This document shows, piece after piece, positions 36,963 to 50,100 of a stretch of DNA of 64,000 nucleotides. The stretch comes from Manihot esculenta (taxonomy: Eukaryota; Streptophyta; Magnoliopsida; Malpighiales; Euphorbiaceae). The stretch covers positions 28,305,705-28,369,704 of the forward strand of contig NC_035175.2 in NCBI RefSeq assembly GCF_001659605.2, written 5' to 3'. The position numbers and the translations under genes are program-made. Under the pieces are notes generated by a model. The model saw nothing but the letters and a program-made list of their open reading frames with translations, was not told the DNA's origin and did no database searches. How positions within the stretch are numbered: position 1 is the stretch's first letter; each line of letters begins with the position of its first letter.

Positions 36963-37136
36963 CCTAGGTTCATATGGTCGGACTTAGAGAGTGTCGGGCT
37001 CATAGATGTCATAGAAGGGCAAGCACAATAGGAAAAATCATGTCCACTAGGATAGAATGTAGAGTCTTGTCTTGATGATGATGTGTAATGCCATGATGAT
37101 ATGCATGTGCATTAATGTTATGCTATGTATGATGCG

Positions 37137-37160
37137 GGTTCATGTGTTTCCACATGAACC
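37137..37160 (+). other. Conserved 24-nt hairpin upstream of gag (element D)
   Basis: Identical to the hairpins in B and C, 46 nt before the position of the lost gag start codon. Confidence 0.75.
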
Positions 37161-37206
37161 ATATGATGTTAATGTTTATGTGTATATGTAGTTTTTAAGA
37201 AGCAAT

Positions 37207-40200
37207 ATAAGAGGCTCACGTCGATCCGCTAGATTGACAGGAGCTCCACCAAAAAATGAGGGCATGGATGCCCGTTCCCCTGCTTTGCCAAGGGCAATGT
37301 CTTGTAGTTCAAGTAGAGAGGGAACGTCAAGGGACCCTAGAAGGTCTTTTGATGTAAGCAAAAGGGGAACAGTTCAGGGTGGTATGTCAGCTAATGTGAG
37401 GGGATCAGAGGAGGCTGAACAGAGAAGAGATGGTCGCTTGGGCATGAGTATGTCAGAAGAGGGCATGGGAGAGTCTCAAAGAGGCACTTAGTAATCGGGG
37501 TTTGGCTACCCACCCCAATATCAACCCTTTCCACAGGGCCCAGGGTATCCGATGGGTGGTACATCGGATTACTCCAGCTTTAACCCATATCCCTCCTACA
37601 TGCCTTACCCTCCTTTTTACCCACCATATCCCCAGTACCCTATGTATCCACCCTCACCCTTTTATCCAAATACAGCAAATCCTAACCCGGGGAATGCTGC
37701 ACCTCCTCCTCCACCAGCAGAACTAGTAGCTCCTGAAATCTAAACACCTAAACCTAGCTCATATGAGGGGAGCAAGGTAAAGATGATAGATTACCTGAAG
37801 CTGGATGCTCCCAAGTTCAAGACAGGTGATGATCCATTTGAGTACCTCAAAACGGTCAAAATGATAACAGTTGAGTTGGGGGCAAATGATAGTAGGGCCA
37901 TTAAGATAGCAGGGTTCACATTGAAATGCAAGAAAGCACGAGAATGGTTCAAAAACTATGTGGACCCGAGGTTGGAGAGCTTATCCTGGGAGGATTTTGC
38001 AAATGAGTTTGCTGGATGGGCATTTCCAAACAGTTCCAGAGAGCTGAAAGTTGTTGAGTTTGAGCAGCTAAGGCAGACAGAGGATATGAGTGTCGATGAG
38101 TACACCGACAAGTTTCTGGAGTTGCTGCAGTATGTGGGTCAGGCATATGACACAGATCAGAAGAAAGATATGAGGTATACCATGAGGCTACATCCTAGGT
38201 ATTCCTCCCTGATCCTTGCAGCAGAGAGGGAGAGCTTCCATACCATTGTGGATGCAGCACGGAAGATGGAGGCTAGTGCCATTATTGAGGGGTCAGTTAA
38301 GCAATCAGTGGCACAGTCTTCGGGTTCCAAGACCCCAGGCAGGGGAAAGTTAGATCCCTCTTCTCTGAGCGCAGCAGCTTCAGGCAGTAAAAAGTGGGGC
38401 AGCACCACTAAAAAGCCAAAGAAGAATAAGTTTTGGAATCGTTTGAAGTCAGGTCTGGGATTAGGTGGTGGCTCGAGCTCAGGTTCAGATGGTTCAGAAT
38501 GCTTGAGGTGTGGTAAGCCACACAAGGGAGTATGTCGATTTGGGATGACAGCCTGCTTTAGGTGTGGGCAGAAGGGACACATGGCACGAGAGTGTCCTAG
38601 AGCAGCTTTTATGGCACCGTCCTAGTAGATGACTTCAGGTAGTGTGGCTTAGCCAGTAGCTCCAGCCATGACTCAGGGTAGTGGCAGAGGCGGAGGGAGA
38701 GGGGCAGCCTCTTCTTCAGCAGGTTCCCGGGTGAAGGTTCATCAGCTCCAGCTCGGATCTTCACTATGACACAGCAGGAGGCAAACACGTCAAACACCGT
38801 GGTGTCAGGTAATCTCATCATTGGTTGTTCAGATGTGTATGCTTGAATGGACCCTAGTGCTTCTCATTCTTTTGTTGCTCTGAGAGCCGTAGAGAGGTTG
38901 GGTTTGATAGTCTCTGGGTTAGAATGTCCCCTCTGGGTCAGTGGACCCAAGTGTGACCCATCAGTGGCAGAGTCAGTCTGCCGGTTCAGTCTAGTGTTTG
39001 TTGAGGGTAGATGCCTTCCAGCTGACCTTGTGGTTCTAAATTTGACAGATTTTGATGTCATTCTAGGGATAGATTAGCTATCTACTCATGGTGCTACCTT
39101 GGACTGCAGAGACAAGGTAGTCAAGTTCAAAGATCAGGATGAGTCAGAGGTTGTCTTCAGGGGAGACAGGAGGGGTATGCCTAGAGGTTTTATATCAGCC
39201 CTGCAGGCTCATAGGTTGCTCAAGAGGGGTTGTCAGGGGTTTCTAGCTCATGTGAGAGAGCTTGATAGTCAGGTTAGGGAGCCCGCCTCAGTGCCCGTAG
39301 TCAAATAGTTTCCAGATATCTTCCCAGACAAGCTTCTAGGACTACCACCTGCTAGGGAGATAGAGTTTGAAATAGAAGTGATGCCTGGAACCAGACTAGT
39401 CTCTATCCCTCCCTACAGGATGGCACCAGTAGAGTTGAAGGAGCTAAAGGAGCAGTTGCAAGAGTTGGTAGACAAGGGTTTCATCTGACCGAGTACCTCA
39501 CCTTGGGGTGCTCCAGTGCTGTTTGTAAAGAAAAAGGATGGATCCTTGAGACTTTGTATCGATTACAGGCAGTTGAACAAAGTCACTACCAAAGAACAAG
39601 TATCCTCTACCCAAGATCGACGATCTATTTGACCAGCTAGCAGGAGCAGATTGTTTTTCCAAGATAGATCTGAGATCTGGGTACCACCAGCTAAGAATCA
39701 GAGAGGAAGATGTGCCGAAGACGGCGTTCAGGACCAGATATGGGCATTATGAGTTCTTAGTAATGCCGTTTGGGCTGACTAATGCCCCTGCAGCATTCAT
39801 GGATCTCATGAACAGAGTTTTCAGCCAGTATCTGGATCACTTTGTTATCGTTTTCATTGACGATATCTTAGTGTATTCTAGAAACGCAGAGAAGCATACC
39901 CATCATCTGAGGATAGTTTTGCAGACCCTGAGGGAGCATGGCTTGTATGCCAAGTTCTCTGAGTGTGAGTTCTGATTGAGGAGAATTTCCTTCTTGGGAC
40001 ATGTTGTGTCAGAAAAGGGAATTGAAGTGGACCCCAAGAAGGTGGAAGCTGTAGCTAACTGGCCTAGACCCACTACAGTTACAAAGATTAAGAGCTTTTT
40101 AGGTTTGGTAGGTTACTACAGGAGGTTCGTGCAGGACTTCTCCAAAATTGCCGCTCCTATGACCAGGTTGACCAAGAAAAATCAGAGGTTTGTGTGGTCT

Positions 40201-42187
40201 GAACAGTGTGAGGAAAGCTTTGAAGGGCTGAAGAAAATGTTAACGTCAACATCGGTGTTAGCTCTGCCTACCAGTAATGAAGACTTCACAGTGTTTTGTG
40301 ATGCATCCCGTGTGGGACTAGGTTGTGCGTTGATGCAAAATGAGAGGGTAATTGCTTATGTTTCTAGGCAGCTGAAGAAGCATGAGTTAAATTATCCTAC
40401 ACATGACCTAGAGATGGCAACTGTGATCTTTGCACTCAAGATGTGGAGGCATTACCTTTATGGGGTTAAATGTGAGATCTTCACAGATCATAAGAGCTTG
40501 CAATACATCTTGAGTCAAAGAGAGTTAAATCTGAGGCAGAGAAGGTGGGTAGAACTGCTTAGTGACTATGATTGCAAAATTTAGTACCATCCGGATAAGG
40601 CAAATATTGTGGCAAATGCCTTAAGCTGGAAATCACTTGGCAGTTTATCCCATGTTACGGCAGAGAGAAAACCGGTGGTGAGGGAATTCTATAAGCTCAT
40701 TGATGAAGGGCTACAGTTGGAGTTGTTTGGTACAGGTGCTTTGATAGCTTAGATGAGAGTGACACCCGTGTTTCTGGAGCAGGTGGCTCAGAAACAGCAT
40801 GAGGACCCAGAGTTAGTGAAAATTGCCAGAACTGTTCAGTCAGGCAAGAATGAGGAGTTTCGTTTTGACAACAAAGGGATCCTCCGCTATGGGAACAGGT
40901 TATGTGTACCAGATGACATGAGTTTGAAGGGAGACATTATGAGGGAAGCTCATAATGCTAAATACAGTGTTCACCCTGGAGCCACCAAAATGTACCAGGA
41001 TCTGAAAAGAGTCTATTGGTGGCCAGCTATGAAAAGAGAAGTGGCACAGTTCGTGTCTGCCTGTAAAGTATGTCAAAGGGTGAAGCTGGAACATCAGAAG
41101 AATGCTTAACCCACTGCCGATTCCAGAGTGAAAATGGAAGAATATAGCTATGGATTTCGTGGTGGGGTTACCGGCAACGTCCAACAGGTTGGACTCCATA
41201 TGGGTGATTGTGGACAGACTGACCAAATCTGCTCACTTCATCCCTGTCAGGAGTGGCTATTCTGTGGACAAATTGACGCAGGTGTATGTTGATGAAGTTG
41301 TCAGGTTGCATGGGGCTCCCGTTTCAATAGTGTCAGATAGGGGACCCCAGTTCACCTCCAGGTTTTGGCTGAGTCTGCAAAACGCTATGGGTACCAGGCT
41401 AGACTTTAGCACTGCTTTCCATCCACAGACGGACGGACAGTTAGAGAGGACCATCCAAACCATTGAAGATATGCTTAGAATGTGTGTGCTAGATTTTGGC
41501 GGTTCTTGGAGGCAACATCTACCCTTGGTGGAGTTTGCCTACAATAACAACTATCATGCTAGCATAGGGATGGCTCCATATGAAGCTCTTTATGGGAGGA
41601 AGTGCAGGTCACCTGTCTGCTGGGAAGAAGTTGGAGAAAGGGCCTTGGCAGGGCTTGAGCTAGTAGAGATCACCAGCAGAGTGGTGCCCATTATCAGAGA
41701 AAGGATCAAAACTGCTATGAGTCGGCAAAAAAGCTATGCAGATGTCCGGAGGAAGCATGTAGAGTTTCAGGAGGGAGATATGGTGTTGCTCAAGGTGTCT
41801 CCTATGAAAGGGGTGATTCGTTTTGGGAAGAAAGGTAAGCTAGCTCCATGGTACATCGGACCCTTTGAAATCTTGCAGAAGATTGGGAATGTATCATACA
41901 AACTGGACCTATCTGCTTCAATGGAGAGAATCCATCCGGTTTTCTATGTTTCCATGTTACGGAAGTTCGTGTCAGATTCGGGCAAGGTTCTTAATGAGCC
42001 TTATGTAGAGATCCTAGGAGATCTCACCTATGTTGAGCAGCCGGTGCGGATCCTAGACATGCAGATCAGAAAGCTGAGGAATAAGGAAATCCCGATGGTA
42101 AAAGTCCTTTGGAATCACCACAATATGGAAGAATGTACCTGGGAGACACGGGAGTCTATGCTCTAGCAATACCCCTATCTCTTTTAA
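37207..42187 (+). pseudogene. gag-pol of element D, many lesions
   Basis: The start codon is ATA (37207) where B and C have ATG. Parts in order: Tyr/Pro-rich N-terminus (37550-37743), gag core from 37783 (MIDYLKLDAPKF), zinc knuckle CFRCGQKGHMAREC near 38550, protease DPSASHSF near 38850 (active-site Gly replaced by Ser), RT with FIDD near 39857, RNase [11 protein letters not shown] near 40300, integrase HNAKYSVH...CKVCQ (40950-41075) and D,D35E core from 41150, tail to TAA 42185. Lesions: TAG-TAA at 37489, stops at 37741, 38623, 39973, 40582, 40750 and 42164, one-base shifts near 38729 and 39590, and an 8-base deletion near 41100. Confidence 0.92.
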
Positions 42188-42286
42188 GGTTAGTGTTTTT
42201 GTTGTTATGTGCTTCATTGTTAATATGTGTGTTATGCCATGCTATGCATGTGTTTGTTTGTTGAACATTCGGGGACAAATGTTCTT

Positions 42287-42299
42287 AAGGAGGGAAGAA
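42287..42299 (+). promoter_or_regulatory. Polypurine tract of element D
   Basis: AAGGAGGGAAGAA directly before the 3' LTR. Confidence 0.8.
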
Positions 42300-44423
42300 T
42301 GTAATACTCGGCTAGACCCCGGCATCGGAATTCCTACTTTACGGCAGAATCTCCATTGGAATCCAAAATTTCTCAGATGTCGGAGCCTTTTAGAAGGGTA
42401 AAATAAAGGTTTTCTAAAATGTTTTTATATGTTTTTATGGTTTTAATGAAGAAAGAAATTGAGTTTTGAAAGAAAAGACCAAAGAGGAAAAGTCCAGGTT
42501 CGGCTGCCGAACCTCAAGTTCGGCCGCCGAACATGGTGGACTTGCGGGAGCTCTTTTGGCCCCCGAAGGTGGTCTGGCCAGCCACCTATAAAAGGCCCCT
42601 TGTCCGAAAATGGACAAGTTTTCTCTCTCTATTTTCAGGCATAGGTGAGATTTCGCCCTCCCATGGTTGTTTTTGTGTTTTCCTTCAATCCCTTCAAGTT
42701 TTGATGAGTTTTTACCTTGTTTTGAAGATTTTTGAGCAAAGATCAAAGTTCTGAAGCTTAGAGACCCCTGAAGCTCGATTTCTCCTAATCTCCAAGTTTG
42801 GATCACATCTCCTCTCGATCTTTAAGAGGTAAGTGTAGATCCGCGCCTTTGATGATGCTTTAAGTAAGTTTTAAGAAGGGGTTAAGGGTTTTAATGCATG
42901 TTTAAAGTAGATGTAAAATGTTAGGGTTTATATTAGTTAAATGATAAATGTATGTTAAAGTGATGCTATGTTGATATTTGTTGGGGTTTAGGCTAGTTTT
43001 ATGCCCCTATATGCTTGTATAAGTGTTTATGCATGTTTTAGAATAGTTGAATGCATGTTGTGAAGTTTTGGGTGGCTGGATGTGAGAGGCAGAATCGGGT
43101 TCTGCCCTTTGGGAGAGCCCAGGTTCGGCCGCCGAAGCCAGTTTTGGCCGCCGAACCTGCATGTGGAGGCAGTTTTGGCTGCCTAAGCTCGCTCCCGAAG
43201 GTTTGAACTTTCAGCTCTGGAAGGACTTTCGGCCGCCGAACCTTGCCCCTGAAAGTGCCTGACTTTCGGATCTGGAGGGACCTTCGGCTGCCGAACCTGT
43301 CGCTGAAAGTCCCTTGTCCAGCCTTCCTTTGTTAGTTTTCTATGCATGTTTTGATGATGTTTTAGGGGGTTTTTGGGGAGATGTTTAGAGTCATGTTAGA
43401 GTTTGTTTAGTCCCTCATTTGAGTCCACCTGTGTAGGATCGGACCCGAGAAACCGAGGAGGCCAACAGTGTTAGTTGTTTCAGAGTCAGCCAGAGGTGAG
43501 TAGAACTGAACTATGTTTTAAAATAAATGAAATTTTTAGCATGTTCATGCATCACGAATGCCATGATATGTACTAGGTTGTTTGCATTAGAATTCACAAA
43601 TATGATGCATTGCATAATATGATGTTGATGTGGATGGATGTTGGATGACCCATTAGCCCTCGATATGATATATTATGATACGGTATGAAAGTCCAGTGAG
43701 GCCCATTCTACGCCCCTGGCACATTGGATATGTTATGTTATGTCATGTTAAGAGAAAGTCCAGTGAGGCCCATTCTACGCCCCTGACACAATTAGACTAT
43801 GTAGAGGGTTATTGGTGACAAGTCCATCCGTGATGTGAATTGTTTGTGATGTGATGCATTTCATGATGGCATATGTTTATAAATTATTTTTATTGTTCTG
43901 CTCACTGGGCTTTAGTAGCTCATCCCTTTCCCCTAACCTCCAAGGTTGCAGGAGCACAGGTAGCTATGGGAGAGTCATCAGAGTTCTGGTATAGCATGAT
44001 GTAATAGAGTTTTAGTGGACATGTAATGATATGTAAATTAATGTAATGTAAGGTATTGTACAGTAATGTAATGAGGATTAGTATTGTGCTTGGCCCTAAT
44101 GTATGGTTAATCCCTTTTTGTACATGATCTTATGTTAATGTTTTAATGATGACATATGTTGAACCAAGTTTGATGTATGTAATGTTGACCCAACTAAAGC
44201 ATTTGATGAGGGCTCTAGTATGGGGTTTGTATGTATAAAGTTATGGTGCGTGCACAGGTCAAGCTTGGTATATGGAAAGTTTAAAGTTTTTATGAAGATA
44301 TATGATCATGTATGGGATTTTATCAGATGTACAGGATGTATAGTAGGCTTGCTATGGGTCCCGGCGATCTTAAGTCGATCTGGATCCTAGCGCCGGTAGC
44401 AGTCCGGTTTTCAGGTCGTTACA
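42300..44423 (+). repeat. 3' LTR of element D
   Basis: 2124 bp, TGTAATACTCGG ... GTCGTTACA. One TATA box (TATAAAA, 42587). Only two tandem GAGGCCCATTCTACGCCCCT units (43695-43795), against three in the 5' LTR. Confidence 0.9.
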
Positions 44424-47134
44424 GTAAAGATCTCACATTTCACCCTATAAAGGTAATGCCTCTAAATCTTGAGTGTAAAGATCACAAGTGTCATATCTAG
44501 ATTGTGTGTAAGGTAATTTAACTCGTACTTCTTTAGTTGTCTAGAAGCATAAGCTATTACCCTATCATTATGCATCAACACACAACTTACTCCCACTCGG
44601 AATGCATCACAGAATACTGTAAAATTCTCATGACTTATAGGCAGAGCTAACACTAGTGCCAATGTCAATCTTCTCTTAAACTCTTGAAAGCTCTCTTCAC
44701 ATTATTCTGACCAAATAAACTTATGATTTTTTTGGGTCAACCTGACGATAGGAGTAGCTATTTTGGAGAAATCCTAAACAAACCGTCTGTAGAAACTTGC
44801 CAAAACTAAGAAGCTTTTGAATTATGTTACTGTAATGGGCTTGGACTAATTTGTTATCGCTTCTATTTTCTTATGGTCTATCTCGATTCTATTTCCTGTC
44901 ACTACATGCCCTAAGAAAGAGATACTCCTCAACCAGAACTTACATTTAGAGAGCTTAGCATACAACCTGTGCTCCCTCAAGGTCTGCGATACTCTCCTTG
45001 AATGATGGTCATGCTCCTCTACATTCCTGGAATACACTAAGATATCGTCAATAAAGACAATAATAAAGTTATCTAGAAATGGTCTGAAAGCTTTGCTCAT
45101 GAGATCCATAAATATTGCAGGAGCATTGGGCAACCCAAATAGCATTACTAGGAACTCATACTACCCATATTTGGTCCTAAAAGTAATATCTTAGGCACAT
45201 CCTCTTATATGATTCTCAACTGATGATACCCGAATCTCAAATCTATTTTGGAGAAAAAATTAGCTCCTGCTAGCTAGTCAAATAGATCATCAATCCTAAA
45301 TAAAGGATACTTATTCTTGGTAATGACTTTATTCAACTATCTATAGTCAATACAAAATTACAAAGATCCATCCTTCTTTTTTACAAATAGCATTAGAGCA
45401 CCCTAGGATGAGGTATAAGGTCGAATGAAAACCTTGTCTACTAATTCTTGCAATTGCTCCTTTAGCTCTTGCAATTGCTCCTTTAGCTCTTGCAACTGCT
45501 CCTTTAGCTCTTTCAACTCAGAAGGTGCCATCTTGTAGGGAGGAATAGAGATGGGATCGATACCTGGAAACACCTCAATTTCAAACTCTATTTCCCTATC
45601 AAGTGGTAAATCTAGCAGGTCCTCTAGAAAAACATCTAGGAACTCTCTAACCACAGGCACTGAAGTTGGTTCCCTTACCTGACCATTAAACTCTCTAACA
45701 TGAGCAAGAAACCCCTGACAACCCCTCCTAAGCAATCTATGAGCCTGTAAAGTAGATATCAAATCCCTAAGCATACTTGACTTGTCCCATCGAAAGACAA
45801 CCTCTGATCCATCATGTTCTCTAAGCCTAACTACCTTGTCTCTGCAATCCAAGGTAGCACCATGAGTAAAGAGCCAATCCATCCATAGAATAATGTTAGA
45901 ATTAGTCAAATCTAGAACCACAATATTGGTTGAAAGGTACCTATTCTCAACTATAATTGGACTAAACTAACAGATTGATTCTACCAAAGATGGATTACAT
46001 TTGGGCCAACTGGACCAAAAAGGACACTCAAGCCTATAAGCTATCAAACCCAAACTGACTACGGCTCTTAGGGAAACAAAAGAATGAGAAGCACTAGGGT
46101 CAAAAAGAGCATACACATCAGAACAGACAATAGTGAGTTTACTTGACATCACTATGTTTGATGTGTGTGCCTCATGCTGTGTCATGATGAAGATCCATGC
46201 TTATGCTGCAGGACCTTCTCTTTGGGAACCTACTGATGAAGAGGTTGCCCCCTTCCTCTACTTTACCCTCTGTCCTGAGATGTGACTATATCTGCTAGCT
46301 GAACCATACTATCAAAAGCTATCTGTCGGGATTATACCATCCTGGCTGCATTAGGACACTCATGTGTCATGTGTCATGTGTCCTTCTTGTCCACATCTGT
46401 AATAAGTTGTAGTCCAAAACTAATAAGGTCTTTTGTACGACTTTCTATATCTAACACATCCAGAGCTATTGGAATAATGCTTAAACTACTACCCATTTCT
46501 AGATTAGAATTCAACCTATTCCAGAACTTGCTCTTCTTGGTTTTCTTAATGGACTTATTCCACTTCCTGCTTCTTATGGCTGCTGCATTAAGAGAAGAGA
46601 GATCAAACTTTTCCATTCCCGAGGCCTTAGAACCTGAGTATTGTGCCACCTGTTGTTTTATTATTCCCTGAATGATGGCACTAGCCTTCATATTTCTACC
46701 TGAGTTTAATATGGTGTGGAAATTCTCTATCTCTACTGCTAGGATCAAAGAGGAATACCAAGAGTGGAGTCTCATGGCATACCTCCTAGCTTTTCTTCTA
46801 CTCTGTGTCATAAGCCTGACCTACATAATGTAGCAACTCTATGGACTTATTTGTATACTCATCCATACTCATCTCTTCGATTTGTCTCAGTTGCTCAAAC
46901 TCTATCACCTTAAACTCCCTTGAACTATCTGGAAAATCCCATCCAGCAAACTCATTTGCAAATTGTTCATATGATAAGCTATCCAGTTTTGGTTTTGTAT
47001 AGTTTTTGAACCATTAGTTGGCCTTCTTGCACTTCAGAGTGAACTCTTCTATCTGAATGGCTCTAATATCACTAGCTCCCAACTTATCAACTATCATCTT
47101 TACTACTTTGATATACTCAAATGTGGTCATCTCC
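44424..47134 (-). pseudogene. gag-protease-RT-RNase H of element E (minus strand)
   Basis: Read leftwards from 47134: gag core fragments (YAMRLHSWYSSLILA, KASAIIQGIIKQQVAQ), protease with DPSASHSFV near 46105 (Gly to Ser), linker [22 protein letters not shown] start with ISIPPYKMAPSELKEL, RT core with [15 protein letters not shown] and [10 protein letters not shown] near 45055, and RNase H FCDAFRVGVSCVL near 44610. Stops and shifts are spread throughout. Odd point: the LKEQLQE segment before the RT is present three times in a row (about 45446-45510), against once in B, C and D. The left edge at 44424 is the insertion of D. Confidence 0.88.
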
Positions 47135-47139
47135 CTACT

Positions 47140-50100
47140 TGTAATTTTCAGCTAAACTCTAGTGTCAGAATTCCAACTTTTCGACGAAATTTTCATTGAA
47201 ATCCGGAATCTCAAAATAAAAAACTTTAGAAGAGTAAAATATTTTTTCATATAATGAAATTTTAAGTATTTTAAAAATGTGAAAAGATATGTTTTAGAAA
47301 ATTTTTAAGGTTCGACTGCCGAAAGTGGCTTTTCTAGCCCACCTATAAATTGAGCTCAACTCGAAAATGGAAGGAGATTTTCTCTATTTTCAGGAAGAGG
47401 TGAGCATACATTAACTCTTGATGTTTTCTCATTGTATTTCTCTTAAAACTCTCAGAAATTTATGATCTTTTTTAGTTTGTATTTTTTGATTGAGAATCAC
47501 AAAGTTTTACAAGGATTGGCTTTATCCACAATCCCTTTCTTGCCCTTCCGAATCTATTTTCATTTTCCTTAAGAGGTAAGTTTCCAATCCTTGTTTTTCT
47601 ATTGATCTAAGGGGTTAACGTAGGTTTGTTTCTGGTTTGGGTTGTTGGCTAGGATGCATGCAATTTCTTTGTTGATTCTTGAACTTGGGTTTTGTTTGAA
47701 TCTGAAAATCTCTCTTTGAATGGATGCATGTTGGTGTTTTGGAGTCTCCTAAGTTGTTTTGAGACCCTATATGTGATGTTAGATAGTTTTATAGGCTTTT
47801 GAGTTGGTTTGATTGCATTTTGGGGGCTGTTGATAGAAGGCAAAATCAGATTCTACATTGCAGAAGAACCCATATTCGACCGCCGAAATCAAGTTTGGTT
47901 GCCTAACTTGGCTCTAAAAGTTTGACTTTCGGATTTGTAAAGGGACTTTAGGCTGCCAAACCAGCCGCCGAAACTCCCTTGTCCAATCGTTTTTAGCCCA
48001 TTTTCTTATATGCTTTTAGGAATTTCTTGGGGTAGTTCTAAGAGTTGCAAAAGTTATGTTTGGTCTTTTATTTTGGTCCATCTGTATAGGATCGAACTTA
48101 GGAGACTGTAGAGGCCGACAATGAGATAACTGCTTCAGAGCTAGGTTTGCATTAGCCAAAGATAATTAGAACTAAACTAAACTAAACTATTATTTTAAAT
48201 GAAATCAAATATTTTAAGCATGCTCATATATCACGAATGCCATGTGCATATGAATAGGTTGTTTTGCATTAGAATTCATGAATATAATGCACTACATAAT
48301 TCTTTCTATTTGTGGATGGATGTTGGATGGCCCACTAGCCCTCGAGGATATTATGATATGTATGATGAATATAGAAGTCTAGATCGAAGCCTATTCTACA
48401 CCCCTAGCACTATGTAAGACAAAGACCGGGGTGCCCATCTATGGATATGTTATGTACTGTTTAAGAGGAAGTCCTGAGGAGCACCCGCTGTGGGCCGGAC
48501 ACTATTGGAATTATGGAGGGTTACTAGTGATGTCAGATTCTAAACCTAAGGATAGAAATAAAAAAATTATTAGACTTAAATTGTACCATTCTAAAATTAG
48601 AGTTTTCAGGGGAGGTGCTAGCTTAACTTCAAGCTAATTAAGGGAGATGTTAGTTTATATATAGCCGCTTGAAACACAATTCGCCTATAAGTGGAGCACT
48701 ACAAGTTGTGTTTAGTGGTCTGACTTGCATTTCATATAGAGTTATACATGCAAAGATAAAATTAAAATAAGAATGATTAATAATAATATTTTAATATCTT
48801 TAAACTCTAATAATTGAATCATAGAAAGACCAAATAAGAAAACTGACATATCTTAAAATAAAGCAGATAATATGATATGTAAGTCAGAGTCAAGTTGCTT
48901 TCAGGAGGTGCTTAAAGGTTTGTGCTTGTTAAATTCGACGTGCTAGCTTGAGGTGCTTGTTAAATTCAATGTGCTTTTCTAAATGAAATGAACTTCTAAA
49001 TATTAAAAGTGTAATTTTAGTAGATTAATCTATGAATATTAAAGTTTAAAAACTAAATGGAAACATGTGAAAAGTTTAGTAGGTTAAAGTGTGAAAATGA
49101 AAAGTTTAAAAGTAAATTTCAAGTTTGATCCTCCAATTTTTCACCTCTTCACCTAAATTCTCCATGTATCACCTAAATATAAAAGAAAGAAATGACTAAT
49201 CATAAAATAAAAAGATGGTCTTCGTCATCCTTCATGTTGGCCGAACCTTCACCAAAGAAAAAGACAAAATTTGTTTTCTTCTTTTCTTCCATTCCTACCT
49301 TATTTCTCTATGAAAACAAGATCTCCATCCATGCAAATTTTTTTCCTAAGTGAAATAACCAATAAAAGAACCATAGAAAAGGAGGAAAGAAGAAGAGAAG
49401 TTTAGGTGGTTAGGTGGTAAGTGATAGAAATTGAAAATTTGGTTACACAAACATGTTCTTTTATGCTTTCAATCAATTTTATATTGTTAAATAAATTAAA
49501 ACTCTTATTTTTCCTTATTCTTTGTAAAGAACAAATTCAAAATGAGGAAGGTATATCAAAAGGCAAATGTAAGGAAAAAGAATAAATAAGGTGTACCTAA
49601 AACTTTTGAAAAAGTTTGTGCAAAAGGTTTGGTGTTTGCATGATTTTTTATTTTCCTTTGATTTTCTCATGAATATATAAAATCAGAGTTTGGTTTTAAT
49701 TGCTGGAAATTTTACTTTGATTGTATAGATGTGTAATATGAATGTTGAAATGGTGTTTGGAAGACTTAAAGCAAAGAAATTCAACATGGTAGCTAAAAAT
49801 ACAAATCTAGCATAATAGGTTTTAATAGGGCAACCTGTGTTAGAAGTTTCATAACTTATTGTGTAATTATTGAAATTAATTCTAAAATATACGAAAAGAA
49901 ACCTGAGATGAAGAACTAAAATGTTTATGAATTGACCAAATTTTAAATTTGTAGCTAAATATATGTAAATTGCTAGTGAACCTAAACTAGTCATAGGAAT
50001 AGTACATCCGGAACGGTCTATATTTCTTATAATATAACTAATTCTTTACTTATTAAAATGAGTTAAAATTAGTGTCAAATGAATCTTGAGAAGTATACCT

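Larger units (their letters stand above)
34685..44423 (+). mobile_element. Element D: full-length chromovirus inserted in the RNase H of element E
   Basis: 9739 bp with 5' LTR 34685-36947, primer-binding site 36951-36962, gag-pol 37207-42187, polypurine tract 42287-42299 and 3' LTR 42300-44423. Same family as B and C. The coding region has many stops and frameshifts, and the LTRs differ by a promoter duplication and a lost tandem unit, so it is older than C. Confidence 0.92.
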
